Source of the DNA: Saururus chinensis
Lineage: Eukaryota; Streptophyta; Magnoliopsida; Piperales; Saururaceae
Length of the DNA: 64,000 bases
Assembly: GCA_035235625.1 (NCBI GenBank)
Contig: CP141146.1
Span: 6,690,501 to 6,754,500 of the forward strand
Direction of reading: 5' to 3'
Shown here: positions 1 to 11,674 of the stretch, piece by piece
How the letters are laid out: each line of letters begins with the position of its first letter
Position numbering within the stretch: position 1 is the first letter of the stretch
Program-made: the position numbers and the translations under genes
Notes under the pieces: generated by a model
Told to the model about the DNA's origin: nothing
Seen by the model: only the letters and a program-made list of their open reading frames with translations
Database searches by the model: none

Positions 1-1729
1 CCTACGTACGTATTGGATAAATATCCAATACGATCGGATCCGAACGTAGTTCTGCCTAATGGCTACTACATACAACAAGCATAACAAAATCATACATATA
101 AAATACGTATCTCCGAATATTTAATCAGAAGTATACAAAAACTCGTTATAAAATCGGAGTTAAACGGAAGTTACTAAATTAACGAAATCATACGTCTCGC
201 TCTACCATAGAGCGGGATTAAAAGCGAAAGTTACTAAATTAACGAAATCATATGTCTCGCTCTACCATAGAGCGGGATTAAAATCGCATACACATATCTC
301 GCTCCATTACTGAATCGAGACTAGCACATCACCCGACTCGCTCTATCATTGAGCCGAGACCGGACACACACATCACACGTCTCGCTCTACCCTAGAGCGA
401 GACCACACACACCATGGCATATAAGTACACATTATGGCATATAAGCACACATCAAGCATATGGATCAAAGCATAGCACACACGTCGTTCTATAATTAAAA
501 CGGGAGATCAGAAAAGCTTACTGCCCTCATGTCTCATAAGGTAGTGGTATACGGAGTTGCTCATATGAGCATCCTCCCCTTCAGATCCGAAGATATGGAC
601 GGAGCTTCCTCTAGATTCCATATGTTCTTCATCTTGTGTCGAAAGACTACGTATAACGTTCTCCGTGCCAGAGACTCTTCTCGTTTTCTGCGCCGTAAGC
701 GGCGGACAGAACCTCCCATACTCTGGATTACTTCTCATGATGTAGCCCGGCAACTTCGGACAGAACCCTGTCTTGCTTCGGGCCCATATTTCTTGTTCAG
801 TGCTCGAGGATAACAGGCGGAGCCTCTCATAGTCTCGGGGCATTTCTTCCTTATACGGTTGCCGAATTAAAGAACGGACCTCTCCATCACGTAGAACATA
901 CTTGATTTAGTTAAGAATGCCTCTTGGATGGACTAAATCGGAGTTAGGATGCTTAAGAACGGGGAGAAAGAAGTTTGTCGGCGCTCGAGGACAACGGGCA
1001 GAACCTCTCCTTGTCTCAAGGCATTTCCTCCTTATACAGTCTCCGAATCGAAGAAAGGACCACTCCATCGCGTAGAGCATACTCGATTTAGTAGGAAACG
1101 GGTCTTGAATGGCCTTAATAGGCCTCAGAACGGTAAGAAACGGGGCAGGAGAAGTTCTGGTTCAAAAACAACTCCAAATGGGGTATTTATAGGCCCCAGC
1201 GCGCCGAAAACTGCGGCGCGCCGTTGATTTGAAACGGCGGCGCCGCCAGAAATGGCGGCGCCTGTTGATTATGCGCCGTGCGCGCAGTGTAACGCATGCG
1301 CATAACGCTCGCGGTGACCGCGCGCCGCGGTCGTGCATGCCGCGCGCGCGTGCGTCGTGCGCGCGCCTATTCTTCTTTTTATTTTTTTATTTTTATTCTT
1401 AAGCCTTCAAACGCGCGTATCTCCCTACCCCGGATTCGGATTCGCGTGTTCTAGGTACCGTTGGACTCGTATCGACGAGCCCTTCAATACAAACCCACTT
1501 AAAGCTGTAAATCACACTATTTCCAAGTAGGTCCCGCCTATTTTCTATGCTCATCGAGGTCGTAACTTCCAGTCCCGACCTCCGTTTCGCACGTTCTTCG
1601 AATTGTTACACTCATTATGCCAAACTCTACCTGGCTACGGGTATTTCATCTAATGAAACCCCTTAATATTAATCTCAAATTACCCTTAACCCTCCCGGGT
1701 TAAGCGTAACCGAAAAACGGGTTGTTACA
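1..1729 (-). mobile_element. LTR of an LTR retrotransposon (gypsy-like), cut by window edge
   Basis: Read on the minus strand, the sequence begins at 1729 with TGTAACAACCCG, a common start for plant gypsy LTRs, and contains a TATA box (CCTATAAATACC) around 1183-1195. Two internal duplications fit LTR structure: a roughly 60-bp tandem repeat at about 165-290 around the motif gtctcgctctaccatagagc, and a diverged repeat at about 800-935 versus 980-1115. The region 1200-1370 is strikingly CpG-rich. The other end lies left of the window, so I cannot tell a solo LTR from the end of a full element. No coding part is visible. Assignment to gypsy is inference from the terminus and length. It is treated as a fossil. 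Confidence 0.6.
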
Positions 1730-3383
1730 CAGCCTCAGTACACAAACATGATTCTAATAATTCAGTACTGAATTGAGCCTAAATCAACTAAATCTTCCAT
1801 AGATTTAGTACCCAAACAGCCCCTTACAATATTTTGGATGAGATTTTTAGCTATTGGGCTACATAAAAGAACCTTCAACATTCTATTTATGTATCACTAT
1901 GGTAGACTGTGCTTATTTTATGCAGAGCCTTGAGCCATAGAGTCTTAGGTTCCTTGAAATTTTATCTGAAAAGTCTGTAAAGACTTATTTTCCCCAGAGT
2001 TGGGGAATAGTAGAGATTGTGATACACTTTTTCATCGCCACGATGGTTTGGGTATTGACGAAATGGTATTTACTGCGAATCTCCTGCAAATCTTCCCAGG
2101 ACCATATAGTACATACGAAAAGCAAAGTTACATGAGTTTCATGGAAGGTTTGTGTTTCTTGTCAATCTCGTGTCCATGAGCACAGTTAGGTTTCAACATT
2201 TTTTGTTATCAGTGGTAATGTTATACAATAACTATAATATGATCCAATAACTATAATGTGATACAATAACTAAAGGAAGATGTTAAAAGGTGAATAAAAA
2301 ATCATATAAGAAGGTGTGTATATAAGCATATATCCATTATAGTTATTGGATATTGCTCGTCCTTATTATAACATATATCCATTTTAGCATATAAACTATA
2401 TCACAAGATCCATAAAAAAGAAAATAACTATATATATTAGAAAATGAGGTGTGTATATTTGTCTTTTGAAAAACAACAAGGGGTATAAGTGTAGATTTTA
2501 AATTTTGATTTTATGTCTAGTTTTTACAAAGATAAGAGCTTATAAGTGTAATTTATCTTTCTTTTATAAATAGTGATTGTGGATTTTTTTCACCAATTCT
2601 GAAAAACTTTACCTTTTGGAATATTTTAATGAACGACGTGGTCTCACTTCACGTTGAAAAGTGATGGTTTGATATGGTCAATTCTAAAATATATGTAGGT
2701 TGTAATTAAGTATGGAAAAGTAAATTTAAACGGGGAGAAGCCCACCAAAAATATTGCTATTAATATAAAAGTCAATTATGCTTCACTAAGAACGATATCA
2801 TGAAGTTCAATATGTTTCAAGAAAATATTAGCTATTAAGTGCGGTAAATTCGACTTTATGGCATTTTTTTCATACTATAATAGTTGTCATAATGAATAAA
2901 TTTGTTTTTAACTCACAAGAAGTCTATGGGTTGATTAAAATTTGTTCTCTCTGTAATTTTGGGAACTTTGACCACTTGCTTGTCTGTTTCAAAAGCTTTT
3001 ATATTATGTTACAAAGTATAATTTCATCAAAGCTCAAAGCGGATGCAGGGGGACGCACAAAAATAACAATTCCAAACTTTCATAATTGCTTTTAACTTTC
3101 TTATCAGTTGTTTTCCGAAGTTTGAAGTATTAGAAATTAGAAGTTGTTAGTTTTAATTCATTGTGATCACTTGATCTGATCACCATCGAGATGAAGATTT
3201 GGTCTCATTCAATTGGCCAATTAACTTTTATTATTTTACTTTGACCTAATTTTATTCATTATTTTTATTACATGTTAAAATGCCGTATACTAGCCCTGTC
3301 TCAAATTAATAACTTTTATTTATTTTTTAAATAAATTAATTTTAAAATTTTAAATAAAATAATTAATGTAAGATAAGGGAGCA

Positions 3384-3584
3384 CTCCCTCTGTCCTGAAT
3401 TAATGGCCCCATTTTATAAAAAAATTTCTTCCATACTAATAGTTCTATTTTCTTTAATTTAAGGATGAGGTATTTAAAAAAGAGTATCATAAACTTATTT
3501 CTTTCTTTTTTTAGATGTAGTTTTCACCGTTCAATAAAAGTTACTATTTTTTAAAATAAATCTATTAATATAAGACGGAGGCAG
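3384..3584. mobile_element. Stowaway-like MITE (Tc1/mariner class)
   Basis: A 201-bp element with terminal inverted repeats CTCCCTCTGTCC and GGACGGAGGCAG read inward, and an internal inverted pair around ATTAATGGC and TATTAATATAAG. The right side abuts TA, the expected target dinucleotide; the left flank reads CA. It is non-coding and non-autonomous. Confidence 0.75.
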
Positions 3585-3756
3585 TATTTGATAAGAACAT
3601 TTGACATTTTAATATCAACAACCATTTTTTTGCTAAGTAATGACACTCATCTTCACACTCTATGTGCTAGTAGAATTTGACCATATGACCTCTTTCACCA
3701 TTAGAGAAATCCAACTAGCCCACCAAAAGTTGGATTGGCAATATAAAAAAAACTGA

Positions 3757-3958
3757 CTCCCTCTCTCTTATATTAATAGCTATATTTGAAAAATTGTAGT
3801 TTTTATTGAATGGTAAACCCACGTCTGTGAGAAGGAAAACCAAGCGTATGATACTTTTTTTAATTAAGTACTCAACCACTAAAATTGAAAGAAATTAAGT
3901 GATTAATCTAGAGATTATTTTTTCAAAAAATAGAATTATTAACTTAAGACAGAGGGAA
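3757..3958. mobile_element. Stowaway-like MITE
   Basis: It starts CTCCCTCTCTCTTATATTAA and ends TAAGACAGAGGGAA followed by TA. It has the same internal sequence as the other copies here (hinge around AATGGTAAACCCACGTC) and is about 200 bp long. Confidence 0.7.
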
Positions 3959-4433
3959 TATTAATAACCATTAATATTCTAAGTGATATCAACATCAAAG
4001 TTTTGGTGAAAAAAACTGATAATAAGCTGTTTTTTTATGTTATATTATATACCCCCCTTGGCTGATAGTTTGAAATCTAAGCTTCCAGGATGCCCAGGAT
4101 GGGCAGCTGCAAGTATCAATCAATTGGCCCATCTAACTTTCAATCTTGAATGTAGGTTTAGTTGGCTTCCTACTAGAAATATGAACTACTAGAGACTTAG
4201 CTAAATTTTACTAATTATTTCGAACTACTTCAACAATACTATTTATGTGCCACATGCCACTTTGAAACTTTTTTCTCCATTTTTTTTTTAAAGTTCTTTT
4301 ACAATCAAGTTGTAGAATTAGTGTCCAAATCTTAACATGTTTCAATGAGACTGGGAGTCGTGCTTATAAGAAATTGATGACACATATATTAATGCATAAA
4401 CTTAATGTAAAAATATATTTTGAGGTACTTTCT

Positions 4434-4860
4434 AATAAGGATAAATATCCTAATTAATTTATAAATAGGTTTATAGTAAAATTATATTGTGCACAATAGT
4501 ATAATTTTACTATTGTCCGCTTATGACGAATTCCCTTATGAAGCTAACCGTGCCCAATAAGTTAGCCCAAGGACCTCCCAACACCTTTTAGATTGAGCTT
4601 AAATTATATAGTAATTATCTCTCTTTAAAAATATAAAAGAAATAAGTTTCTACACTAATATTCGCCATAAAAAACCCAAGCCATAATAAGTGCGAAGCTA
4701 TAAAACTCAGTCTCCCGTTAAGACCTAGTGATTATCTATATTTTACTATTGTCATAAGTGGATAATAGTAAAATTATAATATTATACACAGTTTAATTTT
4801 ATTATAGACCTATTTGTAAATATGGTTGACTACAGGGTCTTAGTAGGAATTATCCTTACA
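4434..4860. mobile_element. Foldback / long-TIR MITE
   Basis: The two ends are long imperfect inverted repeats of about 100 bp. The left arm (about 4434-4535) contains AATAGGTTTATAGTAAAATT and TTTTACTATTGTCCGCTTAT. The right arm (about 4745-4860) contains their reverse complements, including ATAAGTGGATAATAGTAAAA. The centre is non-coding. Long TIRs with no transposase suggest a Mutator-like MITE, but I found no clear target-site duplication, so the class is inferred. Confidence 0.55.
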
Positions 4861-4991
4861 TTTTTTTACGTGAAGTATGCGTGATATACATGCAATGAAT
4901 TTCTCTTGATAAATGCTAAACAATGCTTCACTAACTGATCACACTTCAGACATGGGCGTTCCTAACCGCATGGCTGAGAAAAATCCTTATA

Positions 4992-5198
4992 CTCCTTATG
5001 TCCTAAATTAACTACTTTATTTAGTAAAAAAGTTTGTTCTATATTAATGGCTCTATTTTGTTCAATTTATATAATTAAATACTTAAAAAATAGTGTCCTG
5101 TTTATTTTTCCTTTCTCTTAAATTTAAATGTGGGTTTCACCATTCAATAAAATTCACTATTTTTTCAATTATAACTATTAATACATGATTAAAGGAGT
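4992..5198. mobile_element. Stowaway-like MITE
   Basis: It starts CTCCTTATGTCCTAAATTAA after TA and ends ATGATTAAAGGAG before TA. The internal sequence matches the other copies. It is the most eroded of the three left-hand copies. Confidence 0.65.
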
Positions 5199-5317
5199 AT
5201 ATCACATCACTTGCGTAGTTGACCCATTAAACATCATCATAATGGGGCATGAAAAGTAGATATTCATGATTGATCAAGTCACACAAAACCTCCGCCACAC
5301 ATAAGAACGATTTTTTT

Positions 5318-7579
5318 TATCAAGGAATTAAACAAAGATGAGCTCTAGTAAATTGACTATTGACCCATAAAAATTCAACTTTCTAACGTTTGAATCCAAT
5401 GGAAAAAAGATATAACAGTCAAATACTTAATTAGGGATTTTTTTTTCAACAGCAGAGACTAGACATAGATAAGCAAAATATGTCAGTGGGTGATCAGGCC
5501 ATGACATCGAAGTAATTCTACCATGGCCTGGATATATGCTTGAGGGCTGAGGGGGGAGATATCATTTATCATAAGCTACTCCTTTGCTGCTACGCAATCA
5601 TTAGAAACGAGTTATATAATTTTGTCTCATTTATGCGACCATCAGACCCAATGTTGGAGTTTGTTAAATGGTGACTGAGGCGTAAAAATATTTCTACTCC
5701 ATAAAACCTTGCCCTCAGAGGCTCGTGAGCGCAAAGAACTCTTTAGGAATTGCTGCTCTCACGGGAAATGGTTCTATCCATTTGAAGCAATCAATATTGC
5801 ATCTTTCCAAGTCTAAAGGACAAAGTATGGGCACATTACGGCTAGAGGAGAAATACAGAAAATGGTAAACAATCGAAAATATAAAAAAAATGTTAAAAAT
5901 ATAAAATAATTATAATAATAAAATAATTATAAAATATAATTACAATATAAAAAATAATTTTTAGAATATATAGAAATATCCATAAGATTACATAACCCAA
6001 AGTAAGTTGAAAAATGGTATATTATATGATAAAAATGCACATTAAATGGAAAAAAGTGTGTTAAACAGGAAAAACATGTATTATTAAAAAAATGTATCAA
6101 TGCTACATGTAATATGGCCAGAGGAAAAAAAACGTCATGTACGCATATAAGACCTATTTTTTTGTCACTAAGCTCCAAGTTGGTATATAAGGGGCTGCTA
6201 ATGCCGGAAAAGTATGTAAAGCCCATTTTGAGTTGTATCGTGTTTGGAGGGCCATTTCAGGAGAAAGGTTGTCATTTACACCTTGTTTGGATGTCATTTT
6301 TTCATTAAAAAAAAGTAGCTTTTAGAAGCTAGAAAAATTATTTCCTCCTTTATCTTGTTTGGATATGTTATTTTACGTTGAAATGACTTTTCTACTAAGA
6401 ACGCCAAAAAATGGTATTTTTATGTCAATTATGCTTAAATTAATTTACAAGGTTATTTCTCATGAAACTCTCCACTTGAGGAGGGTTCTCTTAGAAAGAC
6501 ACATTATAATTTAAATGTTGTAAAAAAACATATTACCTGTCTTGTAACCATTCTCTTTTTCACACATTGGGTGTTTTGCCATTGAACTTGTATAGCCAAA
6601 GTTACAACTCACTACAACTATAGCTTGAGAGGTATCAGATTATAGTATGTGGTACGCTACAGCTTTGGCTAACTTTTTCCTTTGTCATTTTATATACTAA
6701 AAGTAAAAGACATCTAAAAACACATTTTTTTATTAAGAACTATATTAAATATGACCTTATTTTAATTTTTTTTTTAAAAGTAAAAATAGAAAACTCTCTT
6801 TCATTTCCCATGCATCCAAACATACCCTTAGTAAAAAACCAAAAAACGACAATTTTGGGTAGGGTTGTATCTCGAATAGGGTTAGGTGATGTTCCTTGGA
6901 CTCGATCTGATATAAGAACTGAGTTCTTTGGAAATGACCCAACCCAAGATAGGAATCAAATTTCTCAGACCCAACCCACGATAGGAATTGAAAAACATGT
7001 GAACCGAAATAAGAACCAAAATTCTATCTTGAGTCGGGTCAATTTTAATAATTTAAATTAAACCAACACTATATTAGGTTCTATCAATAGAAAATTATAA
7101 AAAATTCAAACTACCTGGGTTAGACATAATTTTGTAAGTTAATTAGGAACTTAGGTCAAGTCTAGTATTGAGTTTTTTACATACTAGACCCAACCTGACC
7201 CAAAAAGTATAGTTTTTTTTTGGACCCCACCCAAATCGAGATAGACCTCACCCAAGCCAGATTAATTTCAAATTGATTCCATCCGGTCCATATGGGTTTT
7301 GAACGCAACCTTAAATCCAGGCACCTTTTTAACACAAATGCCTGAACGCGCCATTGTGTAGGAACCCTCTTCAAAAAAGGAGGATTTACTAAGAAAGCTC
7401 ATTTCCCTCCCGAGTTCCACCCGTATCTGGACTCTCCACGCGGACCACGCCCCACACAGGCCCATTTGCCTTTAATTTCGTTTAACAAGGCTTAGAGGCC
7501 CTTTTATTCAAGAATACATGCTGGTAACAAGATGAAGCATTGTTTTATTAGGAATACACGCATAACACAACAGTGAGGT
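5318..7579. other. 3' flank of inhibitor locus 1, no gene seen
   Basis: AT-rich non-coding DNA shared with 26910-29212. It includes a run of short repeated phrases such as gacccaaccc and ataggaat at about 6860-7280. Short frames on both strands have no recognisable content and are not conserved as frames in the second copy. Confidence 0.55.
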
Positions 7580-7910
7580 CTACCCAATCTGTGGAACACT
7601 TGTGACAACACCATTGTCATTCACCCAAACCCAGACCCTGTTACAGCGGAAGTCCTCAGGAACTGATGTTCCTTCTGTCACGATGATAGCAGTGACCAAA
7701 GGGTTCTCTCGCTCAATCGTTGTTACAGCATCCACTCCACTGGCGCCTAGCAGCTCCGGCCATGAGCTTTTACCTGAACATTTCCATTGAGCACATTCAC
7801 ATTAGATGCAACCGTAAGAAAAAAAATTACACGTATATACAAGCACTATATTATTGGGTTCTGGAAGGAGTAAATTCAAGCAAAGACTCACCACTGCATT
7901 CAAATCCCAT
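7580..7910 (-). CDS. Potato type I serine-protease inhibitor, locus 1 (P1 Glu)
   Basis: Two exons: exon 1 at 7892-7910 (19 nt) and exon 2 at 7580-7773 (194 nt), joined across a 118-bp GT-AG intron in phase 1. The product is 70 residues, the usual size for MEROPS I13. It starts MGFECSG, then KSSWPELLGASG, and ends VPQIG. The reactive loop reads EGTSVPEDFRC. By alignment with eglin c, P1 is Glu46 and P1' is Asp47. Arg52, which supports the loop in the family, is present. Trp54 replaces the second supporting Arg, as in some plant members. Cys5 and Cys50 match the single disulfide of plant homologues. There is no signal peptide. A Glu at P1 suggests a target that cuts after acidic residues, which is inference. 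An AATAAA lies about 30 nt past the stop (minus strand, 7544-7549). Confidence 0.92.
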
Positions 7911-7979
7911 CTTCGCCTGTTGTTTCTTGTGCACTTAAGAAGATCTTTTTTTGGTATGAATGCAAGAAGATCACCGAAA

Positions 7980-7988
7980 TATTTATAG
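7980..7988 (-). promoter_or_regulatory. TATA box of inhibitor locus 1
   Basis: CTATAAATA on the minus strand, about 70 bp upstream of the ATG at 7910. The next 350 bp upstream are conserved with locus 4 and, more distantly, with loci 2, 5, 6 and 8. Confidence 0.75.
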
Positions 7989-8692
7989 TCTACAGAGCAT
8001 GTGGCGTCTGTTAACCAGCGAGCTGTGGTCTTTGAATCTCAGGATTCAGATGAAGAGGATGAGACTTTGCCAGCGTTTTCAAATAGAGCTTATCTCTTCT
8101 CAAATGTTCAGTCCAACAAGAAAAGGGGTCTTCTGGCAGCCTTACATAGGGATATATTATACATGTGTAATGCATAGGGACTGCAAAGACCACTTTGTGC
8201 AGCTTAAGATGGCAACTGACTTTTGTTTTTGGTCCATAATGAAGGCTAGCTACAACATGTGCACGTAAGAGCACGAGACGAAATCCTCCGACAGAGCGGC
8301 TGCACAACACATTTTTCATGTAGAATGAACTAATTATATATATAATTGCTCTCCCACATGTCTGTGAAATTCAGACACAAACGTTAACAATGCGTAAGGA
8401 ATAAGGAATGAATGAGAGACTTTTATCGAAACTAATAGTAAGCTGACCTCAGGAAACAATTTTAATTAACCATTTCTTCTCAAAGCTCAAACTAGAAAGG
8501 ACTAATTACGGATGGGTATTGATCACCCCCTTTTATTAATTGGATGCAACCAAACCTTACAGGCTCCATACACAACACATTCGCTAATTATTTTACAAAC
8601 TTAATAGGAGGAGAGTTCTATTCCAATCTCGAGGGGAACCTAAGTTTTTTTTTCTTTTTAGATGAAGGCGCTAAGTTTAATTAAGAATATGA

Positions 8693-9213
8693 CTATTCGG
8701 ACCCTAATTTTTTATTGTGTCTCCCATTTCTTTTTTACCTCATCCTCTTTTATTAAAATCTCCCTCATCCCCCGTATATAAAAAAATTAATGTTTGTCTC
8801 ACATCCCCCTCATTCTCCTTCTCTGACTGCAACTCCGGCCCCTCTCACAGCCGGCTGCAGCCGTGTGTACAGCTGGCCGCAGCTAAATTTGGCTGCGGCC
8901 AACAAAATTTGGCCAGCCAATTGTTGGGCGCTAGCATCGCGGCCAAATCTAGCCACGGCCGGCTGTGCGCATGGCTACGACATGCCTATGAGAGGGGACA
9001 GAGTCATCGCCAGTGCCGTTACCGGAGATGTAGTCAGAGCCGTCACTAGAACTGTGGTGGCAGCTATCACCGGATGAGAGGGGGTGAGGTTCACATATTA
9101 GGGGAAGTACTATGAGCAAAAGGTACGTGGGAAATATGGGTGAATGAAGTAAAAAAAATTACAGTTTTTTCACTTTATCTAGGGGACATAAGAAAAAATA
9201 GGGGTTTGAATAG
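8693..9213. mobile_element. TIR DNA element with GC-rich core
   Basis: The left end CTATTCGGACCCTAATTTTT and the inverted right end (CTATTCAAACCCCTATTTTT read from 9213 inward) form TIRs that continue into a second block around GTCTCCC / GTCCCCT. The core at 8820-9080 is rich in GC and in gcggcc/gctgcg words, like the cores at 19.4 and 45.1 kb. No transposase is visible. No convincing target-site duplication was found, so I leave the superfamily open (Mutator or hAT). Confidence 0.55.
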
Positions 9214-9289
9214 AACTATTTTTTAATTAAAACACAAATAACGCATGGATGAGGAGTGATACATGAATATTAAATCTTAATGTAATGAG

Positions 9290-10450
9290 AATGTTGTTTG
9301 AGGAAACTACAATACGAGATAGTAAGACAAATTGTTACATCCTTGGTGCAATGTTATTATTATATATAGATGTTCATCGTTTATTACTTAGATGCCCTTG
9401 GTAATATGATATGCATATTATGTATAATGGTCCTAAGAACACTTATAATTTTGTATAAAATAACACTAAAATTATTCTTATTTTTCATAAAGATGATGTG
9501 GTTAAGCGTCAAAATAATGAGGAGGTGACTATTCTATCTAAGTACAATTTTATTGCTGATATAAAAGAAGAGGATTTTGTGTATATTATGGTGACTTGGG
9601 GGAGGAGAATTATTGTAGGGGTCCAACCTTTGGTGGAGGAGTTTTGGGATATTTTTCCAGAATTCTTACCTGGTGACTACGCATCACCCCTTGGAAATAT
9701 CCAATACCTAATTGATTTGATGTCATGATTTACACTCCATAATCATCCATATAATATGATGAGTCTAAAAGAGCATGAAGAGTTTCAATAATAAGCTTAT
9801 AAGTTATTGAACAAATGACATATTAAAGAGAGTTTTAGTCCATGTACTATACTAGCTTTATTTACTCCTAGAAAAGATGGTAGCTTGCTTATATGCATGG
9901 ATAGTTGTACTAACAGAAATACTATTAAGTTTCACTTTCCTATTCCACTGTTTGCTGATTTACTTGATAAATTAAGTAGTGCTCCTATATTTAGTAAGTT
10001 GGATTTGAATAGCGGGTACCATGATCATGAATGAAAAACATCATTTAAGACAACAGAAAGATTGGATGAGTGGTTGGTCATAATACCCAAAGTACATTCT
10101 TGAGAGTGATGAATTAGGCCCTTAGATCATTCATTTGTAGGTTTGTAATGGTATATTTTGATGATATACTTATATATAGTTTTAATTTTAATTATTACTT
10201 GCAATATCTGTGGGATGTGGTAGGTTTTTTTGTAATTATCAATAAATATTCTTTCATGAGAGATTCTGTGTTTTTTCGTGGGTACATTGTGTTGAGAGAT
10301 ATATTATTTATATGTAAAGTAAAGTTGATGCAATTAACCAATGGCTAAAACCTACTAACATACATGAGATATGAAGTTTTTATAGATTGACTTTTATTGT
10401 AGGAGGTTTTTGTGGTAATTGCCTTTGGAACTTGGACAATTATTCTTGAA
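9290..10450 (+). mobile_element. Ty3/gypsy pol fossil, proximal copy
   Basis: Plus-strand fragments resemble the linker before gypsy reverse transcriptase (VQPLVEEFWDIFPEFLPGD) and the catalytic region (YFDDILIY). No LTRs are recognisable at the edges. It is heavily broken, with many breaks and no usable gene. The same fossil is at 30950-31990, so it was already inside the block when the block was duplicated. Confidence 0.75.
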
Positions 10451-11338
10451 GTGTCTAGCCTGATCGGGCTCTATAACTAGAGCATTTTGACCATGCATGT
10501 CACATAGGGATCCGAGCATAGCACATAGAGGAAAACTCGCCATCTATGTGGAGTTACCCTCTATACATATGTTTGAGGTCCTATGTGGCATGGTCACATG
10601 GTTCTGGTCAATGAGTTGATGAGGAAAATATTTTCCATTATTTTTCTTTTTGACACGTAAATACCTTCAAGATAAAATTTCTACTTCAGTACTTCCTGGT
10701 CATACCTTATGTGTTTTTTTGGAGACTTGTACCCATTTGAGTGGGAGTATGCTCATTCGTCCGTCTATTAGATAACTGTTAGGGAAAGGGTGTGAGTGTC
10801 TTGTAGGGGTGTGTGACCTAACAATACACACACAGAAATTAAAACAGTTTCCGAAACTCAAAAACAATTCCTACAATTTAAGTATCTCCTCCCTTTGTTT
10901 GCATGTCCTTGTGATAAGTTTGAGTTAAGCATATTGTAGTGCACCCCAAGCTCGTTAGAGAGGCTCGTTGTATCTTCGGAGTGGATTGCCATAGAAACCT
11001 GTGCACTGAAAGGCAGTAATAGTAACTTAAAATCACCAATTTGCCAAAGAAAATTGTGCACTAAAGTGCTATAATATATGCTTCAAACTTCACTCTGACT
11101 CACATCCTTTCTGCTATCAATTCCTTAGGTTTATCATGTTTTAATTTTGGATTGCATATTATTATCTACTACAACGAGAAAATATTAGCATGCCTCTACA
11201 TATTTTCCAACGCTAGTAGTATGCCGACTCCACCCACATCTAATAATATTCCAATGTTATAGTATGAGGGAAGCCTGCAGTGTAGCCAGCCGTGAAGGTT
11301 TAGGTGGAGGTGGTTCATTTAGTGGATCGTGGTATTGA
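10451..11338. other. Non-coding stretch, partly absent from second copy
   Basis: Up to about 10750 it matches 31990-32285. From about 10760 to 13410 the proximal block carries DNA missing from the distal block, where the flanks meet directly. At 11280-11335 there is a piece of the locus-3-type promoter repeat (taggtggaggtggttcattt). No gene recognised. Confidence 0.5.
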
Positions 11339-11665
11339 TAGTGCTTTAAAACCCGGACTGGCCTGGCCTGGCCTGTTTGATAGGGTCAACTAGTCCCGAT
11401 TAAGAATTTAGGCCAAGTCGTCCAGGTTACCGAGTTGAATTGACCTGAGCAGGTCACTTAAGCTTGGCTCGTCGAACCAGTAACCCGGACTACTGGGCTA
11501 ATCCAAGTTATGAAAAAACAAAGTCGATTGTCTTGCCAGCGAGAGGGAGAGGGCTTATGTCATATATATACAACCGGGTCAACCTGGGTTAACTCCCAAG
11601 TAAACCCGGTTGAATAGACCGGACACTAAACCGAGTCATCGTCCGGGCCGGGTTTAGAAATATCA
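11339..11665. mobile_element. Small hAT-like element, same family as 11675-13175
   Basis: The left end TAGTGCTTTAAAACCCGGAC and the inverted right end (TTCTAAACCCGGCCCGGAC) share the CCGG-rich TIR style of the neighbouring element. It is about 325 bp and non-coding. I could not see a clean 8-bp target duplication, so the ends are approximate. Confidence 0.5.
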
Positions 11666-11674
11666 TATGCTTAC

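Larger units (their letters stand above)
1730..5317. other. AT-rich intergenic stretch with MITEs, no gene seen
   Basis: No open frame here shows a recognisable protein. The stretch contains three Stowaway-like MITEs and one long-TIR foldback element, listed separately. The rest is unique-looking AT-rich sequence. Its right edge at about 5318 is the left boundary of the large segmental duplication. Confidence 0.6.

Noticed and set aside
508-1227. Frames of 92-111 codons on both strands
   Set aside because: They overlap inside an LTR with high CpG and internal repeats; no recognisable protein.
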